From a virus, in IMG/VR virus record IMGVR_UViG_3300049216_000581, positions 1 to 30,575 of that record: a stretch of 30,575 nucleotides of DNA; one strand, 5' to 3'. Shown here in pieces: positions 15,787 through 23,335 of this stretch. The first letter of the stretch is position 1. Every line of letters begins with the position of its first letter. The position numbers were made by a program, and so were the translations under genes. Under the pieces are notes generated by a model. The model did not search any database, was not told the origin of the DNA, and worked only from the letters and a program-made list of their open reading frames with translations.

Positions 15787-16001
15787 GATTTCTCCTTCAT
15801 CGGCAGCGGGGGAGGGAATTTGACCTGGCGCCGGCAGAACTCCCGCCAGACCATCGTCGGCAAGCTGATCGAATGACCGCCTCCGATGCCGCCCATCGCG
15901 TCAACGTGAATCTCGGTGCGCGCGCCGCGGACTACGACGCTGATCATCGACTCCACCACGGCCGTCTTCTTCGCGATGTCCTCCTGGGTCAGGTTCTTCA
16001 T
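15783..16001 (-). CDS. Small early protein, unknown
   Basis: 72 residues. Helical first third, then a beta-like segment with VRGARTEIHVDAMGGIGGGH and a basic, Pro-rich tail. ATGA overlaps on both sides. No family recognised. Confidence 0.6.
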   Translation of the reverse strand: MKNLTQEDIAKKTAVVESMISVVVRGARTEIHVDAMGGIGGGHSISLPTMVWREFCRRQVKFPPPLPMKEKS

Positions 16002-16234
16002 GCCATCGCTCCTTTCAACGCGAGCTCGTGATTGGCCCGAGTTTCGACGGCGCGGCGGAAAGCCTCTTTCCGCCCGAGGCGCGCGATGTTGAATCTCCTC
16101 ACCCGCCCGGCGTTGACCGTGAAATAGGACACGGGCTTGCCGTCGCGAATGAACGCCGAATAACCGACGCCGACCACGCCGGTCCGCGATCGCCCCGTCG
16201 GTCGCTTGTAGAAATAGGGCGCCCTGGTTCTCAT
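15998..16234 (-). CDS. AP2-like DNA-binding protein
   Basis: 78 residues from ATG 16232-16234, which overlaps the MuB-like stop as ATGA; a longer frame is a shadow. The pattern RTGVVGVGYSAFI (residues 17-29), a further strand, then RRFNIARLGRKEAFRRAVE (46-64) fits an AP2-type fold: three strands followed by a helix, as in many small phage AP2 proteins. Basic overall (Arg-rich). Probably binds DNA; target unknown. Confidence 0.6.
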   Translation of the reverse strand: MRTRAPYFYKRPTGRSRTGVVGVGYSAFIRDGKPVSYFTVNAGRVRRFNIARLGRKEAFRRAVETRANHELALKGAMA

Positions 16235-17232
16235 CGGCACCCTCTCACATGCGTCATGGCCCGGCTGAAGGTTTCGAACGTCACAGCCTCCCCGTCGGCA
16301 ATCCAGATCGTCCGCGCGCACACCTGGCGCAGAAACCCGAAGTACCCAAGGGCCGGCGCATGACGCATCGCTTCCTCAACCGCCTTCTTCATATCGGCGC
16401 CGCTGAGATCGAGTTTGCCCTTGAGGTAGATCTTCACGTCCTCCTCGATGAACCGCAGCCGGATGCGCTCCGCCAGGCGGTTGCGGGTCAGCTGCCGCGC
16501 CTCCTCGTAGGCCGTCCGTTCCAGGCGCGCCCAGAGCGGCGGCATGGCGAAGATCACCACTTCACCCGGGCTTTCGTTGATGATCGTCTTGAGCGTGTTG
16601 AGGCAGCTGGGCCCGAGATGATGCCCCTCCTCGATCAGGAGCGCCTTGCGCAACTCGTTGAATTTCTCGAGCCCCTTCTCCTCCTTCTCGTAGGCCGACA
16701 GCGGAATATCAATGCGCCCTTGCGCCTTGAGGATCGAGGTCCACATCGCCGACGGCCGGTCGTTCCAGGAAACCGAAGCCTTGATCTCGAGGCAGCGCAT
16801 CCCGTACATCTCGAGCAGCGCCTTTTTGCAAAACGTCTTGCCCATGCCCGTGTCGCCCAGGACCGGGATGAAACGCGCGATCGAGTTGGTGTTGCTCGTC
16901 TCGAGGAAAACCCGCTTCAACTCGAGCGGCCCTTCCATGTCGGTATAGATTTTCTCGCCGGCGTCCTCCTGGCCCATGGCTTCCAGGAACTTGATCGCGC
17001 ACGTGTATTCCGTGAGCCACTTGTCGAGCTTGAGTTCCTTGAACTTCTCGCTCTGGTCGGGATCCTCCGCCGCGGCCAGGATGTTTTTGTAGGTCTTCGT
17101 CGAGCCCAGGGCCGAGCAGCGGCGCAGCAGCTCGCCGTCGGACCATTTCCGGGCCAGCTGGATCTCCCGCACCCGCCGGACGATATCCTTCAGCTCCTCC
17201 GCCTCGATTGAGTTGTACAGTTCAGGAGCCAT
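16231..17232 (-). CDS. B: MuB-like AAA ATPase, transposition target protein
   Basis: 333 residues from ATG 17230-17232; the upstream 46 codons of the frame are non-coding in character. MuB-type proteins bind target DNA and bring the transposase to new sites. Seen: an N-terminal helical DNA-binding-like region (1-80), Walker A GDTGMGKT (126-133), Walker B ALLIEE followed by GHHLG (197-207), then a sensor-like strand (VVIFAMPPLW) and a C-terminal helical lid region. Length and order (after transposase) fit MuB (312 residues). Overlaps the small gene before it by 11 bases. Confidence 0.88.
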   Translation of the reverse strand: MAPELYNSIEAEELKDIVRRVREIQLARKWSDGELLRRCSALGSTKTYKNILAAAEDPDQSEKFKELKLDKWLTEYTCAIKFLEAMGQEDAGEKIYTDMEGPLELKRVFLETSNTNSIARFIPVLGDTGMGKTFCKKALLEMYGMRCLEIKASVSWNDRPSAMWTSILKAQGRIDIPLSAYEKEEKGLEKFNELRKALLIEEGHHLGPSCLNTLKTIINESPGEVVIFAMPPLWARLERTAYEEARQLTRNRLAERIRLRFIEEDVKIYLKGKLDLSGADMKKAVEEAMRHAPALGYFGFLRQVCARTIWIADGEAVTFETFSRAMTHVRGCR

Positions 17233-17416
17233 GGCCGTCTTCCTCCTCGCTGTCTTCGTTACCGAAAGCGGCCGCCATCTGGCGATCCTCGTCCGGGTCA
17301 GGCCGGTAAACATCGAGCACGCGGCCCTGGCGCACGTACCGCGGATCCTTCTCCTTGCGCAGCGGACCACCCAGCACGGGCGAAAGACAGGCGATGGTGA
17401 GGGCGAAGTTAGCCAC
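17222..17416 (-). CDS. Small acidic protein between A and B, unknown
   Basis: 64 residues, GTG start (17414-17416), overlapping the gene before by 8 bases and the MuB-like gene by 11. A mixed N-terminal half is followed by a strongly acidic tail (EDSEEEDGHG). No family recognised. Position between transposase and MuB suggests an accessory of transposition or its control. Confidence 0.5.
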   Translation of the reverse strand: MANFALTIACLSPVLGGPLRKEKDPRYVRQGRVLDVYRPDPDEDRQMAAAFGNEDSEEEDGHGS

Positions 17417-17708
17417 GGCGCACCTCCCGGGACGGTACGATGATGACGGGCGCCTGGTCGATGCCGGCCGCCTCGGCCAGCTTCGCGATGTGCAGCCCGT
17501 CGATGACCAGCACCTTGTCGCTCTGGCGGCTCACAATGGTGAGCCCGAGGCCCTCCACCGACGCCACGGTATATTTCTTGCCGCCTTTGCCGACAAGGTT
17601 GAACAACACGTGGGCGCGCGCGCCACGCGCCTTCATTTCACGCGATAAGTCCGTCGCGGTGGTCACCGCGCCGATCTCCTCGATTCTGATTTCTTCGGGT
17701 CCTGGCAT
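17409..17708 (-). CDS. Small protein after transposase, unknown
   Basis: 99 residues from ATG 17706-17708, chosen because a GGAG site lies 7 bases upstream (in the end of the transposase gene). Mixed alpha/beta with several Val/Ile strands (SVEGLGLTIVSRQSDKVLVI). It overlaps the next gene by 8 bases. No family recognised. Confidence 0.65.
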   Translation of the reverse strand: MPGPEEIRIEEIGAVTTATDLSREMKARGARAHVLFNLVGKGGKKYTVASVEGLGLTIVSRQSDKVLVIDGLHIAKLAEAAGIDQAPVIIVPSREVRRG

Positions 17709-17718
17709 GTTTTGTCTC

Positions 17719-19587
17719 CTATGGGCTGTCGCCGGGATTGGCTTCAGCAAACTCACGTTCCAGCCGGGCCATGTAGGCCGGGTCGGATGAAAGGGGTTGG
17801 GCAGTCCTGGCGGGAGTTGTGGCCCCCAGGTTCCGGCGCTGCCCGCGCCGATGAGTAATGGACGAACTTATGTCGTTCTCGGTTGTGCTTCTGGGTCCTG
17901 GCCCTCCTTGGTTGCTTGAAAAATCCTCCACGGTCGCCGAGCCGCCTGCGCCATCGCGCGCCTGCGTCACCCGCGCGATACGCCTGGCGCCGATGCCGAG
18001 GGCACGGTATTCGCTACGCACGGCCTTCTCACAGGCCTTGCGCCATTCGAGTTCATCCACCATCGCCTGGGAGGCTCGGCCGCCCTCGGGATCGAGCCCG
18101 ATCGCGAAGGTCGGGATACCCTCGGTCAGGTCGGCCGAATAAATCGGTAATTGTTCCTCGTGGAACTTTCGTTCCCGCATCGGCACCATCGTCGCGCCGA
18201 GGCCCGCATTCTCGCGGTCGAAGTAAACCGCCATGCGGTTGCCCTCCTCGCGCAAAAAGCCGGGATGCCTAAATACCCACGCCCCGCGGGTGCGGTCCGG
18301 TCGCACGTAACGGACGAAGGCTTCGCCCTTCGCAATCGTCGCCTGGGCCCGGTCGCGCGAGAAAAGATAAGTCTCCTCGGGCGTCAACCGGCGCAGCTGG
18401 TCCCCGCGCTCCTTCAGGCCGCGCTCGTAGATCTCCGCCGGCACGCCGTTGTAGATCGTCCCGCGCACTTCCCGGTGCGCCAGGGCGACCAGGCGCTTCT
18501 CGCCCTCGTCGCACAGGGCCGCATAGGAAAGGAAGTGATTGCGCGGATCGCGCCGGCCCTGCTGGCACTCCATCCAGAGCTTCGTCTCGCGCTCCATCTC
18601 GCCCCGCTTCGCGCCGATCTGCCCGGGGATGTTCGTGCACAGGCGCTGGAAAAGCCGGAACCGGTTCTCGATGATCTTGCTCGCCGGCGTCTGCGCTTCG
18701 AAGATCCGCAGGCCCAGCGCCGACATGCCGCCGAACCGCTCCGCATTGGACGTGTGCCCGGCTGCGATCGGCGTCCCGCGCAGCAGGTTGCTTTTCCAGA
18801 TACCGCGCTCCCAGCGCTCGCCCAGGGCCGGCTTGAAAATGTCGCGATATGATTGGCCCACCCATTGCCAGATATCGTCCGCGCGATACGAGTCGCGGTT
18901 GCGGACCACAAAGCAGAATGACTGCGGGAAAAGCGATCGCACATCGATCTGCACCAGGAACTGGCCGCGGAATGGCCGCACACCAAAACGATCACTGCAG
19001 GGATCGCCGCCCTGGGGCCAGTCGATCCAGCCGACGTAGTTGTTGGACATGTCGTCCCGTTCGGAAAGATCGCCGACCAGGAGCGGTTGCTCGTGCCCGA
19101 GCGCATCGAGGTAAGTTAGGGTCCGATGCGTGGTGACAAATTTCCGCGCAGCTTTCGGACCCTTGTGGAGTGCCTTCGCGGCCTCCGACACATCGAGCTG
19201 ATCCATCAGCGATCGCGGCATCGAGTCCGACCGGCGCCGCTTGTTGATGAAATCGGCCACCTCCTGCCGGCACCCGGGCAGCGCTGCGAGCATTTCGAGG
19301 GACAATTTCTTCGAGCTGGTCTGCACGTAAAAGCCGCGCGCCTTGGTCAGCTCCCACTCGTTGAGCGCCGGGATCGCCGGCGGCCGGCCGCACGCCGTGT
19401 AATCGACCCGTAGCCCTTCAAGGCCTCCCGCGGCGTAGTAGCCGCGCCACCGATAGACATTCGACTCTTTTTCACCAACAATCACGCACGCTTGGCGAAG
19501 GGTCGATCCCTTCTCCATTAAAGCGGCAATCCGAGCAAGAATCGCCTCGCGCTCGAGCGCACGCGTCATCGCATCGATCGGAGGCAT
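17719..19587 (-). CDS. A: MuA-like DDE transposase
   Basis: 622 residues (MuA has 663). It integrates and replicates the phage by transposition. The N-terminal HTH region (10-55) is MuA Ibeta/Igamma-like. The RNase H-like core starts with VGD (D173, aligned by eye with MuA D269). The third acidic residue is E307 in SKIIENRFRLFQ. The middle residue is normally Asp in a DN motif; here WERGIW places Glu260. A C-terminal beta-barrel lies at 430-480, then a variable Ser/Arg-rich tail. The start ATG has GGGAGGG 8 bases upstream. The variant middle residue is a by-eye alignment. Confidence 0.9.
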   Translation of the reverse strand: MPPIDAMTRALEREAILARIAALMEKGSTLRQACVIVGEKESNVYRWRGYYAAGGLEGLRVDYTACGRPPAIPALNEWELTKARGFYVQTSSKKLSLEMLAALPGCRQEVADFINKRRRSDSMPRSLMDQLDVSEAAKALHKGPKAARKFVTTHRTLTYLDALGHEQPLLVGDLSERDDMSNNYVGWIDWPQGGDPCSDRFGVRPFRGQFLVQIDVRSLFPQSFCFVVRNRDSYRADDIWQWVGQSYRDIFKPALGERWERGIWKSNLLRGTPIAAGHTSNAERFGGMSALGLRIFEAQTPASKIIENRFRLFQRLCTNIPGQIGAKRGEMERETKLWMECQQGRRDPRNHFLSYAALCDEGEKRLVALAHREVRGTIYNGVPAEIYERGLKERGDQLRRLTPEETYLFSRDRAQATIAKGEAFVRYVRPDRTRGAWVFRHPGFLREEGNRMAVYFDRENAGLGATMVPMRERKFHEEQLPIYSADLTEGIPTFAIGLDPEGGRASQAMVDELEWRKACEKAVRSEYRALGIGARRIARVTQARDGAGGSATVEDFSSNQGGPGPRSTTENDISSSITHRRGQRRNLGATTPARTAQPLSSDPAYMARLEREFAEANPGDSP

Positions 19588-19627
19588 TACGATTGCCCTC
19601 CCTGGCCTACACGCTTAATCTTCCGAG

Positions 19628-19918
19628 ATGAGCGATGAGATTGAGAACTTGAGGGACGAGGTGAAGCGATTGCGCGATTTGATTTCCTCAAAAGAGGCCC
19701 AGGCGCAGCCGCGCGAATACGACCTTGAGAGATCGATCGGTCGCCTCGAGGGCTTCCAAGAATCGACGCTGGTCCGACTTGCCCGGATAGAAACCCTTCT
19801 CGATGGCCTAACGCTCTCACGGTCGCCTGAAGCGCAAGGGCCACTCGATTCCAAGATTCCCCTTCCGCGGCAAAAAGAGCGCTCTTCAGGTGCCCCTCCG
19901 CATGGCGCAGGTGCGTAA
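19628..19918 (+). CDS. Coiled-coil protein antisense to early operon
   Basis: 96 residues on the plus strand, inside the otherwise leftward early operon. The first 70 residues have clear coiled-coil character (ENLRDEVKRLRDLISSKEA, then RLEGFQE and LARIETLLDGL) and protein-like codon third positions; the last 25 look less coding. It starts 40 bases from the transposase start, facing away. A competing minus-strand frame (about 19800-19958) also looks partly protein-like, so only one, or neither, may be expressed. No ribosome site is seen. Confidence 0.45.
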   Translation: MSDEIENLRDEVKRLRDLISSKEAQAQPREYDLERSIGRLEGFQESTLVRLARIETLLDGLTLSRSPEAQGPLDSKIPLPRQKERSSGAPPHGAGA

Positions 19919-19926
19919 GTAGTGGA

Positions 19927-20355
19927 TCAACCACGGCCCACCGACTTCCCGCCGACAAATGCGGTTCCGGTTTCAGTGCCGGGGCCGGTCAACCTGGTTT
20001 CACTCAGAAACCCTTCTACTGGAAACTCAGTATCCGTGATCTCGCAGCAGTATTCCCAGGCTTCTTGGACAAACATAAACTGGCTAACGACGGAATCGCC
20101 GGGCCCTATCACTTTCCATGGGAGGTCGGCGCCTCGAGATGGTATTGGCCCGCTTAGCGTGCTCCCTGTTAGGAGGCGGATTTCCTCGTCTGTGGCATCT
20201 TCGCCGAACTCGAGAAGCAAAACTGCTCTCTGATGCGCAGTTGCCTTGTCGTCACAATTAAAGAGGCAGTTTGGAACCTTAAAGTGAGGTGCGTCACATT
20301 CCCGGGCAAACCACGCCCGTACCGCACCATCCTCCTGGCGAATTTCGTAACTCAC
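19927..20355 (-). CDS. Early-operon protein, unknown
   Basis: 142 residues from GTG 20353-20355, chosen because it overlaps the ParB-like stop as GTGA and has GGAGAGAGG just upstream; an in-frame ATG at 20365-20367 would add four residues. Acidic protein with a Cys-containing middle (CDAPHFKVPNCLFNCDD) and an aromatic segment (FVQEAWEYCCEI). No family recognised. Lies between the ParB-like and transposase genes. Confidence 0.6.
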   Translation of the reverse strand: MSYEIRQEDGAVRAWFARECDAPHFKVPNCLFNCDDKATAHQRAVLLLEFGEDATDEEIRLLTGSTLSGPIPSRGADLPWKVIGPGDSVVSQFMFVQEAWEYCCEITDTEFPVEGFLSETRLTGPGTETGTAFVGGKSVGRG

Positions 20356-21176
20356 GCCTCTCTCCATTTCTTCTTCGCGATCCGCTGCAGTTCGAGGGGT
20401 GCTTCATCGAGAATTGCCGCCCATTCGTGTTCAATGGCGACCTTTGCAGCGGAATCGAACTCACCCTTTGCCCATCGGCTAAAGCCTTCCCGGATGGAGG
20501 AAAATGCGCGGGGCAAAATTCCAACGAGCGTTCCCTGAATCATTCCGGCGTAGATCACGGCGCCGCGCCGCGACCCGGCTTTCAAACCAGTCTTGAAGCC
20601 TGGGTAAAGGCGGGATATAGGAACCCCGTCGTTGCAAATGGCAAGTTCGATCCTCTTCCACTCATCAGCCGTTGCCTCCCGCCGCATCTCAGCTAATTGA
20701 TCGAAGTATTCGCGCGGAACCTTGTATCGCTCAGCAAGTTGCCTGAAACTGTTGACAATATCGCCCGAAATTGGAGAACCATTCTCCAATTTCTTTGGAC
20801 GTCCCGCCCTACCGCCGCCGCTCATGGCCAGGTCGGGATGCAGCTCGAGGATAAAAAGTACTTTGCGCGATCGGGTCATGTTCGGAGCAGTTACGCGGTT
20901 CTCAAAAGCAAACGCCCTGACCTCGGCATCCGTCTTCATGTTGACGACGCTTACCGGCACGTCATCCAGCTCAAGAGCCCGCGCGATTTCGAGTCGTTCG
21001 CGCCCATCGATCACTTTGTTCTCTTCGGTGATGATCAAAGGGATCTGAATGCCATTCCTCTCGACCGAGGCGGTCAGGACAATCCTTTCGGCCTCGGTCA
21101 GGCGCGGGAAATCTTTGAGTGCTGGGTGAAAATCGAGCGCGGTAACATCTTCAGTTTCGTTTGTAGTGGTTTTCAT
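20352..21176 (-). CDS. ParB-like nuclease-domain protein
   Basis: 274 residues. The N-terminal domain matches ParB/sulfiredoxin-like folds: L-x-x-SVERNGIQIPLII (36-49), then VIDGRERLEIARAL (55-68; normally DGxxR), and a strand with DDVPVSVV. A central helical part (RKVLFILELHPDL) and an HTH-like block (FRQLAERYKVPREYFDQLA) follow, then a basic C-terminus. ParB-like genes sit next to transposases in several Mu-like phages. Here it follows the Ner-like gene and may act in control, segregation or DNA cutting. ATGA overlap with the Ner-like gene. Confidence 0.75.
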   Translation of the reverse strand: MKTTTNETEDVTALDFHPALKDFPRLTEAERIVLTASVERNGIQIPLIITEENKVIDGRERLEIARALELDDVPVSVVNMKTDAEVRAFAFENRVTAPNMTRSRKVLFILELHPDLAMSGGGRAGRPKKLENGSPISGDIVNSFRQLAERYKVPREYFDQLAEMRREATADEWKRIELAICNDGVPISRLYPGFKTGLKAGSRRGAVIYAGMIQGTLVGILPRAFSSIREGFSRWAKGEFDSAAKVAIEHEWAAILDEAPLELQRIAKKKWREA

Positions 21177-21397
21177 TTGGAAAATGGAAGAGGAAGGCCT
21201 AATGCGCGGCAGATGCGCTTGACGACCTTGGGCATTTTCTCGGAATGGATTGCCCGGCTGACCGTATTCCGGTGGTAGCCAAGATCGCGAGCGAGGTCCG
21301 AGACGGTTGTTAGGCGTGGGTGAAGGCGAAGTGCCTTTTTAACTTCAGAAGCAAATTTACCTTGTATCGTCGTCGTCATGCTGTTACCGATGCACAT
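21173..21397 (-). CDS. Ner/Cro-like HTH regulator
   Basis: 74 residues. A helix-turn-helix lies at about 31-51 (TVSDLARDLGYHRNTVSRAI), followed by a helical C-terminus. First gene of the leftward operon and divergent from the repressor, the place of Mu Ner. Start ATG at 21395-21397, with a weak purine run (AGAGAG) upstream; an in-frame ATG at 21377-21379 is an alternative. Probably shuts off repressor and early transcription. Confidence 0.75.
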   Translation of the reverse strand: MCIGNSMTTTIQGKFASEVKKALRLHPRLTTVSDLARDLGYHRNTVSRAIHSEKMPKVVKRICRALGLPLPFSK

Positions 21398-21401
21398 AAA
21401 G

Positions 21402-21417
21402 TGCTCTCTGGTGAGCA
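21402..21417. promoter_or_regulatory. Operator-like palindrome TGCTC-N6-GAGCA
   Basis: Perfect 5-base inverted repeat TGCTC TCTGGT GAGCA covering the predicted leftward start point and the early leader. An additional GAGCA lies 23 bases away at 21436-21440. A short GCAC-N5-GTGC palindrome (21392-21404) overlaps the start codon. Likely repressor or Ner site. Confidence 0.65.
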
Positions 21418-21420
21418 GAA

Positions 21421-21449
21421 TAAATACGGATCAGCGAGCAATGCGTCAA
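21421..21449 (-). promoter_or_regulatory. Leftward early (lytic) promoter
   Basis: On the minus strand: -35 TTGACG (21444-21449), a 17-base spacer and -10 TATTTA (21421-21426), close to sigma70 consensus. The predicted start is near 21414, about 17 bases before the Ner-like ATG. A TGCTC half-site lies in the spacer (21436-21440) and a full palindrome covers the start point. Confidence 0.7.
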
Positions 21450-21457
21450 CAACAAAA

Positions 21458-22114
21458 ATGAGCAAAGAGATAACAATAAGCGAGCGAATTAAGAAACTCC
21501 GTGCTCGTTTCGGGCTCACTCAGGAGGAGTTAGCGCAAAACATGAGGTTCACGAGGAGCTATATTTCACAGTTGGAAGCGGGAGTGAAGGAACCGGGCCC
21601 GCGTTTTATTAAAAAACTGCTCGCTTGTGAGCAATCTCCGGAACCGATTAAATGGCAAATGACGGAAGGAGAAGGAGCTGAGCTGACGGAGACGTCCTCT
21701 TCTGAATACAATTTACCGACCGTAAAGGCGGTCCCTCTAATCTCCTGGGCACAGGCTGGTCTCGCGACCGAGTTCGAGGAAATACCGGAGGATTGGCGAG
21801 AGTGGATCTCTATCCCTATAAGTGATCCAAAGGCCTTTGCCATTGTGCTGCGTGGCGATTCGATGGAACCACGTTTTCAGGAGGGAGATATTGCGGTTCT
21901 CTTGCCATCCATCACTCCCCGAAATGGTGACTTGGTCGTTGCCAACATCAGGGATGAAGGCTTCGCCTTTAAAATTCTCAACCTTATCGGCGGCGACCCT
22001 AATCAGATCAAGCTTACCTCTTATAATCCGGTTTATTCACCAATGGAGTACCCAAAGGAAAAATTCTTTTGGATTTACCCCGTGGATAGCGTAACTAAAC
22101 GAATCAGGAGATAA
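21458..22114 (+). CDS. LexA/CI-type phage repressor
   Basis: 218 residues from ATG 21458-21460; upstream codons of the frame are intergenic. XRE-type HTH at 10-45 (FGLTQEELAQ, FTRSYISQLEAGVK). S24 peptidase domain at 88-218, with an Ala100-Gly101 cleavage site in SWAQAG, Ser135 in GDSMEP and Lys172 in FAFKIL, so all parts for RecA-stimulated self-cleavage are present. It should maintain lysogeny and be SOS-inducible, unlike Mu c. No Shine-Dalgarno site is seen. Local GC is visibly lower than in structural genes. Confidence 0.92.
   Translation: MSKEITISERIKKLRARFGLTQEELAQNMRFTRSYISQLEAGVKEPGPRFIKKLLACEQSPEPIKWQMTEGEGAELTETSSSEYNLPTVKAVPLISWAQAGLATEFEEIPEDWREWISIPISDPKAFAIVLRGDSMEPRFQEGDIAVLLPSITPRNGDLVVANIRDEGFAFKILNLIGGDPNQIKLTSYNPVYSPMEYPKEKFFWIYPVDSVTKRIRR
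21618..21633. promoter_or_regulatory. Second TGCTC-N6-GAGCA site inside repressor gene
   Basis: TGCTC GCTTGT GAGCA, the same five-base arms and the same six-base spacing as the intergenic site, about 216 bases away and within the repressor coding region. It may be an auxiliary operator for looping or autoregulation. Confidence 0.5.
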
Positions 22115-22116
22115 TC

Positions 22117-22638
22117 ATGCCAAAAATTCTCATAGCCGTTCTGTTCTCAGCTTTTGTCGCAACAGCAAATGCTGATGGCCCGTCGCCATCTTTAGCCCAA
22201 ACCACCTCATCAAATTCAGATGAGCAAGCCTTCGAGGCGGCCGCTGGTAAATATGTATGGATAGACGGAAGGGTCGTGCCCAAGCAAATTGCTGGGACGG
22301 CTCAATTCAAGGTCACGTTGATCGGTGAAGCTGATGTTACCGATAGCCATGGTAATCCGCTTGGGCATGGAAGTTACTGTAAAAAGGATAATGGTGCGGC
22401 ATTTGGAATGGAGCAGGTGTTTTTGGTAGGTGTTAAAATTCCACCTGGGGACACTCCTACTATCGTCCATGCTATTTATGTGAAGGACGGCACGGCGATT
22501 TCTACTGTCGAATCCGAGGGCCAAGCGCAATCAGTATATCATCAAAATCTTCTTCTTACCCAGGATGGAGTGGCCGTTTGCAGGGTGGCTCAGCCAATCA
22601 CAATTGATCAGTGGCGTAAGGCAGGCTCACCACAATAG
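22117..22638 (+). CDS. Secreted protein co-transcribed with repressor
   Basis: 173 residues with a signal peptide (hydrophobic residues 3-17, ATANA before the likely cut at 19-20). The mature part is beta-rich with three Cys, a Lys/Asp-rich loop and no known domain. It starts 2 bases after the repressor stop and has AGGAG 6 bases upstream. The region is AT-richer than the rest. This looks like a lysogeny-expressed cargo gene (moron), perhaps altering the host envelope. Function unknown. Confidence 0.75.
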   Translation: MPKILIAVLFSAFVATANADGPSPSLAQTTSSNSDEQAFEAAAGKYVWIDGRVVPKQIAGTAQFKVTLIGEADVTDSHGNPLGHGSYCKKDNGAAFGMEQVFLVGVKIPPGDTPTIVHAIYVKDGTAISTVESEGQAQSVYHQNLLLTQDGVAVCRVAQPITIDQWRKAGSPQ

Positions 22639-22662
22639 CTGACCACTACGCCCGCTCCTTGT

Positions 22663-22683
22663 CCTGCCTGATTCGACGGCAGG
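22663..22683 (+). terminator. Weak hairpin after repressor operon
   Basis: Perfect 6-base stem CCTGCC/GGCAGG with a 9-base loop, 24 bases after the secreted-protein stop, but with no T-run behind it. Could be a Rho-type or partial terminator separating lysogenic from lysis genes. Confidence 0.3.
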
Positions 22684-22708
22684 CGCACGCTCATCTTATG
22701 GTGCGGGC

Positions 22709-23032
22709 ATGCCCCCCGCTCCTGTTCTTGGCTCGAATGAGCAGGCAGTCTTTTTCTTTCTCCTCATCGGCTCCCTCGCCTTTCTCCTTTGGTGCGCCGT
22801 CAGCATCGTTGCCATCTACACGTCGCTGCGCCGCAAGCCCAGCATCGAGGCCGAGTTCGCCACCAAGGCCGACCTCGCCTCCCTCCGCGCCGAATGTTAC
22901 CGCGAGATCGGCAAGATGGAAAAAACCAGCGAGATGATTTTCATCAAGCTCGATCAGGCCGTGAACTCGTTCAACAAGTCCCTGGGCGATATCCAGCGCG
23001 ACATCGGCCGCCTCGAGGGTCACGGTAAATGA
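22709..23032 (+). CDS. Membrane-anchored coiled-coil protein
   Basis: 107 residues. One transmembrane helix at about 14-39 (VFFFLLIGSLAFLLWCAVS), then a basic stretch and a long helical coiled-coil (50-105, ending in QRDIGRLEGHGK). First gene of the rightward lysis block. The shape resembles inner-membrane spanins or holin partners, but no family is clear. Confidence 0.7.
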   Translation: MPPAPVLGSNEQAVFFFLLIGSLAFLLWCAVSIVAIYTSLRRKPSIEAEFATKADLASLRAECYREIGKMEKTSEMIFIKLDQAVNSFNKSLGDIQRDIGRLEGHGK

Positions 23033-23328
23033 GCGCGCCCACCCAAGCCCAGCGCGCGGAGCAAATCCGCCAGGCCATCCTCGACTTCCTCGCCGAGCGC
23101 CAGCACGTCGCCTTCATGCCTGAGGTCATCCTCGAGCGCATCGGTCGTTCCCACTTCCTCGACTTCCGCCCGGAGCCCGACGAGTTCACCGCCGCCATCA
23201 CCTTCCTCGAAAACTTTTCGCCCGACCCGCTCATCAAGCATTCCACCGCGGTCCTCGGCAGCACCCGCTTTTACCAGGCCACCAGTGCCGGCGTCCTGGC
23301 TTTTGAACGAGGCACCCTCAATCCCTGA
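23029..23328 (+). CDS. Possible winged-helix protein, unknown
   Basis: 99 residues, starting at an ATGA overlap. Helical N-terminus (AEQIRQAILDFLAERQ), then a helix-turn-helix-like part and a beta hairpin near the end (STRFYQATSAGVLAFERG), which together resemble a small winged helix. Ends just before the holin-like gene. Role unknown. Confidence 0.6.
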   Translation: MSAPTQAQRAEQIRQAILDFLAERQHVAFMPEVILERIGRSHFLDFRPEPDEFTAAITFLENFSPDPLIKHSTAVLGSTRFYQATSAGVLAFERGTLNP

Positions 23329-23335
23329 AATCACC

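Noticed and set aside
16249-17211. Plus-strand frame of 320 codons
   Set aside because: Antisense to the MuB-like ATPase, whose Walker motifs show the true strand.
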